From assembly GCA_025361565.1 (NCBI GenBank), contig JANYKN010000134.1, positions 1 through 64,000 of the forward strand: a stretch of 64,000 nt of DNA, in the 5' to 3' direction. This DNA comes from Bacteroidota bacterium. GTDB taxonomy: Bacteria; Bacteroidota; Bacteroidia; Bacteroidales; NBLH01. The notes beneath the pieces were generated by a model. It saw only the letters and a list, made by a program, of their open reading frames with translations. It ran no database searches and was not told the origin of the DNA. Below are positions 1 to 8,715 of this stretch, piece by piece. A program made the position numbers and the translations under genes. Numbering within the stretch: the first letter of the stretch is position 1; every line of letters begins with the position of its first letter.

Positions 1-77
1 TTGGAGCGGCTTATAAACTGCACTCCGAAGGTGTTGTTTGTTCTCATGACAATTCAGCTTTTGAGATTTTGTTTTAA
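1..77 (+). CDS. C-terminal end of an unidentified protein (partial)
   Basis: Frame 3 is open from the window edge and ends at TAA 75-77; the last residues read SHDNSAFEILF. The composition looks like coding sequence, but 24 codons are too few to name a family. The 5' part lies outside the window. Confidence 0.3.
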   Translation, partial: GAAYKLHSEGVVCSHDNSAFEILF

Positions 78-186
78 ATTGATTTGGTTCACCGGAACTC
101 ATTCCGATAATGCCCTCCAAACTCATTTAAACAAGACTAAAATAAACGATACATTGTGTTGATTTAATGCACTTTGAATCGTTTTA

Positions 187-219
187 GGTGAACTAAATTA
201 AACTTTAATTTGGTTCACC
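187..219. repeat. Near-perfect 15-bp inverted repeat (GGTGAAC...GTTCACC)
   Basis: Two 15-base arms, starting GGTGAAC and ending GTTCACC, pair with a single T/G mismatch around a 3-base loop. The right arm word TTTGGTTCACCG (209-220) also occurs at 83-94, so three copies (two direct, one inverted) lie within 140 bp. It has no T-tract, so it looks more like a binding site or small repeat than a terminator. Confidence 0.5.
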
Positions 220-275
220 GTTTAGTTCTCATTTAGACTGAAACTGTTCAATTCGTATTGATTTACAAAAAATGA

Positions 276-309
276 AAAAGCCTGCAAATCATACAATTTG
301 CAGGCTTTT
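276..309 (-). terminator. Intrinsic terminator downstream of tRNA-Pro
   Basis: AAAAGCCTGCAAAT (276-289) pairs perfectly with ATTTGCAGGCTTTT (296-309) around a 6-base loop; the arms provide A and T tails on either strand. It lies 24 bp beyond the 3' end of the minus-strand tRNA. It could also serve the plus-strand gene ending at 77. Confidence 0.75.
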
Positions 310-332
310 GTTTTGAGTTAAAACTCATTTTG

Positions 333-405
333 TCGGGGTAAGAGGACTCGAACCTCCGGCCTCGTCGTCCCGAACGACGCGCGCTACCAACTGCGCCACA
401 CCCCG
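333..405 (-). tRNA. tRNA-Pro (anticodon CGG)
   Basis: On the minus strand a full cloverleaf can be drawn: acceptor CGGGGTG (405-399) pairs with TACCCCG (340-334), D-arm GGCGC...GCGC, anticodon stem CGTCG/CGACG with 7-base loop TTCGGGA giving anticodon CGG, T-arm GGAGG-TTCGAGT-CCTCT, discriminator A at 333. CCA is not encoded. It decodes CCG proline codons. Confidence 0.93.
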
Positions 406-419
406 ATTTTTGAATCAGA

Positions 420-427
420 CAAAATTA
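420..427 (-). promoter_or_regulatory. Candidate -7 box for tRNA-Pro
   Basis: Reading the minus strand, TAATTTTG fits the Bacteroidota -7 consensus TAnnTTTG and ends 15 bases before the tRNA 5' end. No clear -33 TTTG is present, so this is a partial match. Confidence 0.45.
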
Positions 428-512
428 ATATATTGGATTGAATTGTAACATATCTTAATATAAAAATATACCGATTCTTTCATTTTCCTATTAAAATTGC
501 AAGTTTTGAAAC

Positions 513-520
513 TAATTTTG
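513..520 (+). promoter_or_regulatory. Candidate -7 box upstream of the HTH membrane protein
   Basis: TAATTTTG matches TAnnTTTG and lies about 58 bases before the ATG at 579. A -33 TTTG at the expected spacing is not seen. Confidence 0.4.
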
Positions 521-578
521 CATCGATTACAAGATTTTTGTTAAATTTGGGCTGCAATAGGTCATTTAAACTTTACCA

Positions 579-1208
579 ATGTTTATTTCTGTAAAAGAAG
601 CAATGGAACTAACCGGAATGAGTTCCACCACTATCTACCGTTTATGTAATAAACGTAAAAATACCTTATACGTTAGAAAAGAGGATAATAAATTCTTAAT
701 TGATAAAGAATTTATTTTGGCCACTTATCCTCCTGATGTGGTAAGCTTGATAGAAGAGGTTGAACCAGTATTGAATGTTACATCTATTGCTACTGTTATT
801 GAAAAAAATCAGGTAGAAGAATCCAATAAAAATGCAATTGTAATCGCAAATGTAAATTCTAAAGAATCATCACAAGCACCTGAAGTATTGAAAACACCTG
901 AAGTGTCAGAAAATTTGAATGTTTCTAAAGAATCTGAAACACCTAAAACAAATGAAATAATTGAAAAACCTGAAATTTCAGCCGCAATTGAACAGAAAAT
1001 TGCCTTACAGAAAATTGGAGCTTCACAAAATTTAGAAATCAAAACAAGTACAGTTGAAAAGGAGAAAGTTGTTGATCAAATTGAAATCCAATTATCGCCA
1101 AAAACGATAAAAGTAAAAACTTTTAATTGGGAAGCATTAATTGGTATTTCTGTAAGTTTGCTTGTTGTTGGTCTTTTAATTTATTTGGTATATTTGGATG
1201 CCAAATAA
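579..1208 (+). CDS. Helix-turn-helix protein with C-terminal membrane anchor
   Basis: A 209-residue protein. Residues 1-55 resemble an excisionase/MerR-like winged helix (VKEAMELTGMSSTTIYRL as the HTH, then a basic wing). Residues about 60-180 are Glu/Lys/Ser/Pro-rich, low in complexity and probably disordered. Residues about 186-206 form a single hydrophobic helix (LIGISVSLLVVGLLIYLVYL) followed by a short tail. The expected topology is tail-anchored, with the DNA-binding domain in the cytoplasm. The ATG at 579 is the first in frame and follows a plausible -7 box. No catalytic motif is seen and the role is unknown; it could tether a chromosomal site to the membrane or be a membrane-linked regulator. 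Neighbours give no functional link. Confidence 0.75.
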   Translation: MFISVKEAMELTGMSSTTIYRLCNKRKNTLYVRKEDNKFLIDKEFILATYPPDVVSLIEEVEPVLNVTSIATVIEKNQVEESNKNAIVIANVNSKESSQAPEVLKTPEVSENLNVSKESETPKTNEIIEKPEISAAIEQKIALQKIGASQNLEIKTSTVEKEKVVDQIEIQLSPKTIKVKTFNWEALIGISVSLLVVGLLIYLVYLDAK

Positions 1209-1310
1209 GCTTTTATCATGAATAAATCTGTATTTGATATTCTATTTTGGAATTATGGAAAATCAATTTTATTCTTTGATGTTTTATTAAATTATTTTTA
1301 AGCAAAACAA

Positions 1311-1952
1311 ATGAAAATCATCGATTTAAGCCATCTCCTCAACAGCAATACACCGGTTTATCCTGGAACTGAGCAGCCTATCTTCGATCAAGCAAATACC
1401 ATTATAAATGATGGATTTGCCGAAACTAAAATTACCATGTTTTCGCATACTGGCACGCATATGGATGCACCTTCGCACATGCTTGTTGGTGCAAAATCGC
1501 TAGATGCTCTTAATCCTTCAGCATTTTATGGAAATGCAATTTGTATCGATTGTATTGATGTTATTAATGCCACTATTTCAGTAGAACATTTACTGCCTTT
1601 TAAAGAGAAAATTCAGCAAGTTGATTTTGTTATTTTGCGAACCGGATGGTCAAAAAAATGGACAAAAAAGGAATATTTTGATGGATTTCCAACGTTATCA
1701 ATTACTGCTTGTGATTGGTTGACTGGTTTTAATTTAAAAGGAATTGGAATTGATACTATTTCTATTGATAAAATGGGCTCACTTACCTTGGAAAACCACT
1801 TGATATTGCTTAAAAAGGGCTTTGTGATTATAGAAAATTTGAATAATTTACAATCATTGGAATATGGAATTTTTACATTTTCATGTTTCCCACTTAAATT
1901 TGAAAACTCTGATGGTTCGCCTGTGCGAGCTGTTGCAATTACTCACAATTAA
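1311..1952 (+). CDS. Cyclase-family metal-dependent hydrolase (kynurenine formamidase-like)
   Basis: A 213-residue protein of the cyclase family (PF04199), to which bacterial arylformamidase KynB belongs. The metal-binding signature HxGTHxDxPxH is present as H46-T-G-T-H50-M-D52-A-P-S-H56. The N-terminal stretch IDLSHLLNSNTPVYPG is the usual family start, and the length is typical. Members hydrolyse amide or ester bonds such as N-formylkynurenine; without kynurenine-pathway neighbours the substrate cannot be set. There is no signal peptide, so it is probably cytoplasmic. It stands alone between the HTH gene and a degraded relic. Confidence 0.85.
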   Translation: MKIIDLSHLLNSNTPVYPGTEQPIFDQANTIINDGFAETKITMFSHTGTHMDAPSHMLVGAKSLDALNPSAFYGNAICIDCIDVINATISVEHLLPFKEKIQQVDFVILRTGWSKKWTKKEYFDGFPTLSITACDWLTGFNLKGIGIDTISIDKMGSLTLENHLILLKKGFVIIENLNNLQSLEYGIFTFSCFPLKFENSDGSPVRAVAITHN

Positions 1953-2145
1953 AGTTTGCATATTAACTCCATTTTATATTCAAGATATCCTGCTTATTAA
2001 TTTTTAATTTCACTATTGAAAATTTATTTATTAAGCTAAAATTACTAACCATACATGTATTACTTTTTCGTATATTTACTTTAATTATTTGAATGGATTA
2101 ATCTCAAATTACTAAAAATGAATAGCTTAAATCTATATTTCATGA

Positions 2146-2262
2146 CTCGGTATATCGGTTCAGCCAAATAGTCCTTCCAAAGGAATTATGGTAGCTTTTA
2201 TTGAAGAAAATGGTGCACCCATTGAATTTCTTAAAATGCTGAAAAATGAAATTAAAAAATGA
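2146..2262 (+). pseudogene. Relic of a VOC/glyoxalase-fold gene (C-terminal fragment)
   Basis: An open stretch of 38 codons preceded immediately by an in-frame TGA (2143-2145) and without a start codon at its beginning. It ends SKGIMVAFIEENGAPIEFLK plus a lysine-rich tail. The pattern of a small loop, a strand ending in AFI, then a Gly-x-Pro-Ile-Glu strand is that of the last beta-alpha unit of glyoxalase/methylmalonyl-CoA epimerase (VOC) proteins, where the Glu is a metal ligand. No upstream coding is seen in any frame, so I read it as a gene remnant. Chance similarity is possible. Confidence 0.35.
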
Positions 2263-2263
2263 T

Positions 2264-4426
2264 CTATTGTGGTTTCTTAATCACAATAGTTTCCGTCAAT
2301 TTATCATTCAATTTTGTAAATAGTTCGCCCAGATTCAAATACTCTGATTCAGGAAATTTACTCTTTAAAATTTGCAGGTTAATTTTTATGATAATTTTAT
2401 TTTTACTCTTATTTACCAGATATTGAAAAAATGCATTACTCCCAAATGAGCTATATGATTCATTAGATGGTAATTCCACGATATAATTATCAGGAAAGGC
2501 AAGTTCCATTACATAGTTTTTTTGAAATGGATAAGTGAAATCAACAGGATATTTTCTATCAAATTCACTGAAATCATTAGTTCCATATGTAGGTTCAATA
2601 TGAATTTGAAATTTAATCTCTTTACCATTTTCACTTTTTTTCATTAGGCTTGAATTGATAATGAGAGGCAAGGTATCGTTTTCAATATTTTTGATTTCAA
2701 TCTGCTTGTCAAATGCAAGATCCATCATTTTGATTTTGCATTCATCCATGAATTTTTCTTTTCCTTTTATAATAATTTCTTTTCTGTGGTTAAGGGCATC
2801 ATAGCCGGTTTCGTAGATAACTTTTTTATCTGAAAGATTTAAATTAGAATCTATTGTTATATTTTCTTGTATTTTGGTTTCTGTCATTTTGTTATTTGAT
2901 ATTGGAATCCAGCCAAAATCCTTTCCTTTAACCATAAACCCAATTGAATTCAAATCGTTTTCGTTAAGAATATTATATGGCCTGAGTGAATCGATAGCAT
3001 CTAGCAAAAATTGCCTATCGCCAATTTTTACTAAGGCCAGCACATGGTTAAATTGCTTAGTATCTACAATATTGGTATCTATTTGGCCATGGTTTCGGGT
3101 ACTAATTATAATTGGATATGTTTCAATTCCTGCTTTGTTTAACAAGTAAATTAATAAGAAATTTATTTCACTGCTGGTACCTTTTTTATCCTGAAATGGT
3201 CTGGCCAAACTTTTTTCTTTAATCAATTTTTTTGTCAGTTTTGTGTATATTTTTGATAATCCAGGATTAAATACTGATTTTACTTTTAGGCTGTATTCAC
3301 CTGTCCATTTCATGTTTTTGCGCAGGTAATCATATATTGCAATCATTTGATCCTTTGGAGTAATTTTACCACTAATCATTTGGTTTAGCGGTTCCTGATA
3401 TTCCCAAAAATTAATTAGAGGCAAGCCAAAACGATCACTTTTCATTAAATCTTTATTCAATTTCTCCCAATCAGGAAGTTTATAGATGATATAACCTGAA
3501 GGATATGATAAACTTGTTCTTTGCACTGGCTCATAGGTATCATAGTCATCATCAGTAGTTATCATTAACTGGTAAGTAAGGTATTTCCATGCATAATCAG
3601 AATTTTCTTGTTTTGCATAGGTAAGATGTATATTTAATTTTTGCATAAAATCTTCAGGCCGGGTAATAAATTCATGGGAATTGAAAGCCTCAATATTGTT
3701 TTTTACAAATCGCATTTGTTTTCCGGAAACATCCACATGGATTGTCCTGTATCCTCTTGGTGTAAACATAACTGAGGAATTATAGTCGGTCTCTTCAGAA
3801 ACATCAAAATCAGGTATATTTGGTGATGAAAACATATATTGGAAGGCTCTGGGAACCCTCATCCGTAATTCACTGTGTCTGACTGGAATTTCACTTTGGA
3901 AATACCAGCTTTCAGGTTGCATAAAATCAAGTGATGGTTTTTGATAGCTATACTCAATAATTGAACCTGGTTTTACGTCAGGAAAAGTGATTTCAGCAGT
4001 TCGGAGACAATCTGTTGAATCTTTATAAATAATATCTTTATTTTTTACTTTTGTGGCTACAATTTCCCCTTTTTCAGAAAGATTGTAAACCATTGCCTTT
4101 ATTACAATTGAATTCTCTCCTTGAAGCTGCTCGCAGGCCATATTATGGAATGATAATCTTAATTTTGCATATTTAGAACCTTCCGGTTTTAAAATTTTTA
4201 TTCTGACATGTCTGTCATAGATAACAAATAAGTTCTGGCCATTTGGAGTAGTGCTGAAATAGATTTGACCATAATCGCACAATACCACTGCAGGAGCATT
4301 AGGATCTAATTCATAAGTGGCCATTTGCAAATCTTCCATTGGAATCTCTTTCCATTTAATGGGTTCTTTTTGCGATATTGCTAAGAAAGGAAACAATAAA
4401 ACAAATAGGGCTGCCAATATTTTCAT
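2264..4426 (-). CDS. DUF3857 / degenerate transglutaminase-like secreted protein
   Basis: A 720-residue protein with a Sec signal peptide (hydrophobic residues 3-18, then ISQ). Residues about 40-270 fit the DUF3857 beta domain; residues about 350-490 fit a transglutaminase-like core, followed by a C-terminal DUF2569/3858-like beta region. In the core the catalytic Cys position reads GTSSEIN (about residue 414), so Cys is replaced by Ser/Thr, while a His (FNHVLAL) and an Asp (LDAIDS) remain. Such Cys-less forms are common in Bacteroidota, so a binding role is more likely than catalysis. Location is the periplasm or outer surface. It is transcribed divergently from the TlpA gene. Confidence 0.75.
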   Translation of the reverse strand: MKILAALFVLLFPFLAISQKEPIKWKEIPMEDLQMATYELDPNAPAVVLCDYGQIYFSTTPNGQNLFVIYDRHVRIKILKPEGSKYAKLRLSFHNMACEQLQGENSIVIKAMVYNLSEKGEIVATKVKNKDIIYKDSTDCLRTAEITFPDVKPGSIIEYSYQKPSLDFMQPESWYFQSEIPVRHSELRMRVPRAFQYMFSSPNIPDFDVSEETDYNSSVMFTPRGYRTIHVDVSGKQMRFVKNNIEAFNSHEFITRPEDFMQKLNIHLTYAKQENSDYAWKYLTYQLMITTDDDYDTYEPVQRTSLSYPSGYIIYKLPDWEKLNKDLMKSDRFGLPLINFWEYQEPLNQMISGKITPKDQMIAIYDYLRKNMKWTGEYSLKVKSVFNPGLSKIYTKLTKKLIKEKSLARPFQDKKGTSSEINFLLIYLLNKAGIETYPIIISTRNHGQIDTNIVDTKQFNHVLALVKIGDRQFLLDAIDSLRPYNILNENDLNSIGFMVKGKDFGWIPISNNKMTETKIQENITIDSNLNLSDKKVIYETGYDALNHRKEIIIKGKEKFMDECKIKMMDLAFDKQIEIKNIENDTLPLIINSSLMKKSENGKEIKFQIHIEPTYGTNDFSEFDRKYPVDFTYPFQKNYVMELAFPDNYIVELPSNESYSSFGSNAFFQYLVNKSKNKIIIKINLQILKSKFPESEYLNLGELFTKLNDKLTETIVIKKPQ

Positions 4427-4653
4427 AGATTTCAGTTTTAATTATGTACGAATTTATAACAAAACAACAGTAAAAATGCTAAGTTCGACTAACTTTAATT
4501 ATCATCATTTCTATTGCTTTTGTTATTTTATCACCAATACAGAATTTTAAATATAGAAATTCAATTGTGATTTTAACAAAAGTCAATTTGCCTGATCCCT
4601 GAAAATATTACTTTGATTAGCAATTAATTGATTTAAAAAATGCATCAATAATA

Positions 4654-4684
4654 TTTGTGCAAACATTTCAATTAAATATCTTTG
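4654..4684 (+). promoter_or_regulatory. Bacteroidota-type promoter of the TlpA-like gene
   Basis: TTTG at 4654-4657, 19 bases, then TATCTTTG at 4677-4684: a full match to the -33 TTTG / -7 TAnnTTTG consensus of the primary sigma factor of Bacteroidota. The ATG at 4719 lies 34 bases further on. Confidence 0.75.
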
Positions 4685-4718
4685 TTGTTGATTTTTAAAA
4701 CCTTTAACAATATTGATT

Positions 4719-5831
4719 ATGAAAAAACTTTTATCTGTTCTCGTTATAATTTCTCTTATTTTGGCTTGTAATAAGAAGCCGGCAAATGTAGATGGCTATG
4801 CCTTAAATGGCCAAATTTCAGCCTATGATACAGGTTACGTTTACCTTGAAAAAAAGGTAGATGGTGATCTAATTAAAATTGATTCTGTAATTGCATCTAA
4901 AGGCAAATTTAGTTTTAACGGAAAAATCGATTTTCCCGAATATGTATTCTTGTCCTTTGGTGATAAAAAACATATGAAAGGTTTTTTTCTCGAAAACTCA
5001 GCAATTACATTTAATGCCAACCTTGATAGCCTGGATGCTGCTCTAATTGTAGGATCTAAAGCACAGGATGAGTTGAAATTATATGAAGACGAAACACTTC
5101 CTTTCGACAATAAAATGAAGGATCTTTATGATCAGTATGATGGCGCTGAGAGTGATAATAATGCAGTTTTAATGAAACAGATCGATTCAACCATTGAGGC
5201 ATTGGATAAAGAGCAACAAGCATTTATTAAAAATTATATTGGAACTCATAACAAATCAGTTGTTATTCCTTTTGTCTTGAATAGGGATCTTGCCTACGCA
5301 CTAGATGTAAATGAACTTGATTCAATGGTTAATATTATTGACACAGCACTTAATGCATCAACTTATATGGTAGGATTGAAAAAACAAGTTGATATACTAA
5401 GAAGTGTTGAGATTGGCAAAAATGCACCCGATTTTACATTAAATGACACAACTGGTAAGCCTGTTAGCTTGTCGTCACTCAAAGGAAAGTATCTGCTTAT
5501 CGACTTTTGGGCTTCATGGTGTGGTCCTTGTAGAAAGGAAAATCCGAATAATGTTAAACTCTATGCCGATTACAAAGCAAAAGGTTTAGAAATTCTGGGT
5601 GTATCTTTTGATGAGAAACGCGAAAAATGGGTAGAAGCCATAAAAAAAGACGGTTTGAAATGGACACAAGTTTCTGATTTAAAACGTTGGAAATCTGCAG
5701 CCGGAAAGCTTTATGGAGTGCGTTCAATTCCTCATACAGTTCTGCTGGACAAACAAGGAGTGATAATTGCAAAAAATTTAACCGGAGACAAGCTAAGGGC
5801 TAAGATTTCAGAGTTGCTCGATAAAAAATAA
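4719..5831 (+). CDS. TlpA-family thioredoxin lipoprotein with DUF4369 N-terminal domain
   Basis: I place the start at ATG 4719, not the TTG at 4713, because it gives a standard lipoprotein signal MKKLLSVLVIISLILAC with the lipobox Cys at residue 17. Residues about 25-120 are a DUF4369-like beta domain, residues about 125-225 are helical, and residues about 235-370 form an AhpC/TSA-TlpA thioredoxin domain with the redox motif W267-C-G-P-C271 and a cis-Pro region (RSIPHT). The total is 370 residues, typical of Bacteroidota members. The predicted role is thiol-disulfide exchange in the periplasm, anchored to a membrane by lipid. It has its own strong promoter and a bidirectional terminator after it. 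Confidence 0.88.
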   Translation: MKKLLSVLVIISLILACNKKPANVDGYALNGQISAYDTGYVYLEKKVDGDLIKIDSVIASKGKFSFNGKIDFPEYVFLSFGDKKHMKGFFLENSAITFNANLDSLDAALIVGSKAQDELKLYEDETLPFDNKMKDLYDQYDGAESDNNAVLMKQIDSTIEALDKEQQAFIKNYIGTHNKSVVIPFVLNRDLAYALDVNELDSMVNIIDTALNASTYMVGLKKQVDILRSVEIGKNAPDFTLNDTTGKPVSLSSLKGKYLLIDFWASWCGPCRKENPNNVKLYADYKAKGLEILGVSFDEKREKWVEAIKKDGLKWTQVSDLKRWKSAAGKLYGVRSIPHTVLLDKQGVIIAKNLTGDKLRAKISELLDKK

Positions 5832-5871
5832 AAACTTATAAAGCCAGTTTAATAATATTGGATCAAAAACT

Positions 5872-5910
5872 AAAATCCGATAATCATTTGATTTGATTAT
5901 CGGATTTTTT
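5872..5910. terminator. Bidirectional intrinsic terminator between tlpA-like gene and clpB
   Basis: AAAATCCGATAATCA (5872-5886) pairs perfectly with TGATTATCGGATTTT (5894-5908), and a T-run follows. It lies between the convergent genes ending at 5831 and 5928. Confidence 0.85.
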
Positions 5911-5927
5911 ATTGAAAAAATTGAATT

Positions 5928-8519
5928 TTATTTATTCTTAAAAATCAATTTGTCATCTACGGCATCAATTATTATTGGAGATGATTTCTCTACAAGCCCT
6001 GCAAGCAACTGTTTAGACAATTCATTTAAAACATATTTTTGAAATATCCTTTTTACAGGTCTAGCACCGTATTGAGGATCATAACCTTTTTGTGCTATCC
6101 ATTCTATAGCTTTTTCGGTTAATTCAAGATGAAATTCTTTTTCGGCCAAAAGTTTGTTTAATCCAATTAACTGAAGTTTCACAATTTTAGATATATCTTC
6201 TTCATTTAAAGGGGTAAACATAATTACATCATCAATCCGGTTTAAAAACTCAGGCCTGATGGTTTTTTTTAGTAATTCAAATACCTTGTCTTTGGTTTCT
6301 TCGAGAATTTCTTCTTTGGGTTGATTGTTATGATTGGAAAAGCTTTCCTGGATAATATGTGAACCTAGATTAGAGGTCATAATTACAATCGTATTTTTAA
6401 AATTCACCAATCTGCCTTTATTATCGGTAAGCCTACCATCGTCAAGTACTTGTAACAGAATATTAAATACATCCGGATGCGCTTTTTCTATTTCATCGAG
6501 TAAAACTACCGAATATGGTTTTCGTCTAACTGCTTCGGTAAGTTGGCCGCCTTCATCATAACCTACATATCCCGGAGGAGCGCCTATTAATCTCGAAACC
6601 GAATGTCTTTCCTGATATTCCGACATATCAATCCGTGTCATCATGTTTTCGTCGTTAAAAAGAAACTCAGCCAGAGCTTTAGCAAGTTCGGTTTTTCCAA
6701 CACCAGTAGTTCCAAGGAAAATAAATGAACCAATTGGTCTTTTCGGATCCTGCAATCCTGAGCGGCTTCTTCGCACAGCATCAGCAACCGATTCTATTGC
6801 TTCATCCTGTCCAACCACTCTTTGATGAAGATGTTCTTCTAATTTTAGTAATTTTTCCTTTTCGGTTTGCAGCATTTTCGAAACAGGAATACCTGTCCAT
6901 CGCGAAACAATTTCTGCAATATCTTCACTGTCAACTTCTTCTTTTATTAATTGTGCATTTGCTTGGAGTAGAACAAGTTCAGCCTTGAATTTTTCAATAC
7001 TTGTTTCTGCTTCTTTTATTTTTCCATATCTCAATTCTGCAACTTTTCCAAAATCACCTTCTCGCTCGGCTCGCTGTGCTTCAATTTTATAATTCTCGAC
7101 CAATTGTTTGGCTTTTTGAATATTTTCAATGATTTCTTTTTCTGATTTCCATTTTGCCAACTGGGTATTCAATCCTTCCTGTAAATTGGCTATTTCACCA
7201 TTCAACTCTTCAAGTCTTTTTTTATTTTTCTCACGTTTTATGGCTTCGCGTTCTATCTCCAGATGTTTTATTTTTCGCCTGAATGCATCTATTTCTTCGG
7301 GTACTGAGTTCATTTCCAACCTTAACTTTGCAGCTGCCTCGTCTATTAGATCAATCGCTTTGTCTGGCAAAAACCTATCCGAAATATAGCGTTGCGAAAG
7401 CTCTACTGCTGAAATAATTGCATCATCTTTAATCCTCACTTTATGATGGTTTTCATAACGTTCCTTCAAGCCCCTCAGGATTGCTATTGCGCTTAGCCTG
7501 TCGGGCTCATCAACCATAATAATCTGAAAACGGCGTTCGAGGGCTTTGTCTTTTTCAAAATATTTTTGATATTCATTTAAAGTAGTTGCACCAATTGCTC
7601 TCAAATCGCCTCGGGCCAATGCCGGTTTTAATATGTTTGCAGCATCCATGGCGCCTTCGCTTTTTCCTGCACCTATCAAAGTGTGTATTTCATCAATAAA
7701 CAAAATTACTTCGCCTTCTGAAGCCAGAACATCTTTAACAACACCTTTTAATCTTTCTTCAAATTCGCCTTTATATTTTGCCCCGGCAATCAATGCTCCC
7801 ATATCAAGGGAGTATATTTGTTTAGATTTCAGGTTTTCAGGTACGTCTCCATTAATAATACGCATGGCTAGTCCCTCCGCAATAGCAGTTTTTCCTACTC
7901 CTGGTTCACCTATCAAAATTGGGTTATTTTTAGTCCTACGCGAAAGTATTTGTAATATTCTCCGTATTTCATCATCACGGCCAATTACTGGATCCAATTT
8001 ACCACTTCTTGCCCGCTCATTTAAATTAATAGCAAATTTTTCAAGTGAATTATAGGTTTCTTCCGCAGATTGGCTATCTACTTTTGTGCCTTTCCTTAAT
8101 TCGATAATTACTTGCAGCAATTCCTTTTCTGAAATCCCCAGGTCTTTTAGCATTTGCGAAACCTGATCTCCAGTTTTTAAAATTCCAACCAACAAATGTT
8201 CTATTGAAACAAACTGATCTCCAAATTCTTTCGAAGATTGAATGGCATTCTGTAATGCTTTTTGTCCGTTCTGAGAAAGATAAGCTTCAGCTCCTGATAC
8301 TTTAGGGTAGGAGCGGAGTATACTTTCCAGCACTTGGTGGGTATTTTGAAGATTTATTCCTAATTTATTGAAGATGAAGTTAAAAATATTTTCATCGGTT
8401 GTAAAAACACCTTTTAATAAATGCCCGGTTTCAATAGCTTGATTTCCTGCAGATTCAGCTATTTCTTTGGCTTTTTGGACTGCTTCCTGCGATTTTATAG
8501 TGAAATTGTTTAAGTTCAT
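5928..8519 (-). CDS. clpB: ATP-dependent disaggregase ClpB
   Basis: An 863-residue HSP100 protein with the full ClpB layout: Clp-N repeats (1-145), AAA1 with Walker A GEPGVGKT (204-211) and Walker B FIDEIHT, a long coiled-coil middle domain (about 410-525) that distinguishes ClpB from ClpC/ClpA, AAA2 with Walker A GTTGVGKT (about residue 605) and Walker B LLDEIEKA, and the C-terminal D2-small domain. It resolubilises aggregated proteins together with DnaK in the cytoplasm. Length is normal and all key motifs are intact. It forms a single-gene unit on the minus strand; I see no CIRCE or other heat-shock operator in the 196 bp upstream. Confidence 0.97.
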   Translation of the reverse strand: MNLNNFTIKSQEAVQKAKEIAESAGNQAIETGHLLKGVFTTDENIFNFIFNKLGINLQNTHQVLESILRSYPKVSGAEAYLSQNGQKALQNAIQSSKEFGDQFVSIEHLLVGILKTGDQVSQMLKDLGISEKELLQVIIELRKGTKVDSQSAEETYNSLEKFAINLNERARSGKLDPVIGRDDEIRRILQILSRRTKNNPILIGEPGVGKTAIAEGLAMRIINGDVPENLKSKQIYSLDMGALIAGAKYKGEFEERLKGVVKDVLASEGEVILFIDEIHTLIGAGKSEGAMDAANILKPALARGDLRAIGATTLNEYQKYFEKDKALERRFQIIMVDEPDRLSAIAILRGLKERYENHHKVRIKDDAIISAVELSQRYISDRFLPDKAIDLIDEAAAKLRLEMNSVPEEIDAFRRKIKHLEIEREAIKREKNKKRLEELNGEIANLQEGLNTQLAKWKSEKEIIENIQKAKQLVENYKIEAQRAEREGDFGKVAELRYGKIKEAETSIEKFKAELVLLQANAQLIKEEVDSEDIAEIVSRWTGIPVSKMLQTEKEKLLKLEEHLHQRVVGQDEAIESVADAVRRSRSGLQDPKRPIGSFIFLGTTGVGKTELAKALAEFLFNDENMMTRIDMSEYQERHSVSRLIGAPPGYVGYDEGGQLTEAVRRKPYSVVLLDEIEKAHPDVFNILLQVLDDGRLTDNKGRLVNFKNTIVIMTSNLGSHIIQESFSNHNNQPKEEILEETKDKVFELLKKTIRPEFLNRIDDVIMFTPLNEEDISKIVKLQLIGLNKLLAEKEFHLELTEKAIEWIAQKGYDPQYGARPVKRIFQKYVLNELSKQLLAGLVEKSSPIIIDAVDDKLIFKNK

Positions 8520-8715
8520 TTTTCAGGTTTTATTTTGTTGAAATTCTTTATTAAAGCATCAAGATCATTGCCAATGCACTAAAAATGACATTTCATGTTC
8601 GTTTCATAATAAAAGCCTGTAAATTAAAGACATAATGACACTCACTCTTGCAGTTCAATAGCCAATATGTCAGTATTTGCAAAAAAAAAGATTGGAAAGT
8701 TTTATTCCGTAAAAT

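Noticed and set aside
1448-1470. TGGCACG followed by a TGC, like a sigma-54 promoter
   Set aside because: It lies inside the cyclase-family gene at its metal-binding motif and no gene starts just after it.
4713-4718. TTG start of the TlpA-like gene
   Set aside because: ATG two codons later gives a standard lipoprotein signal peptide.
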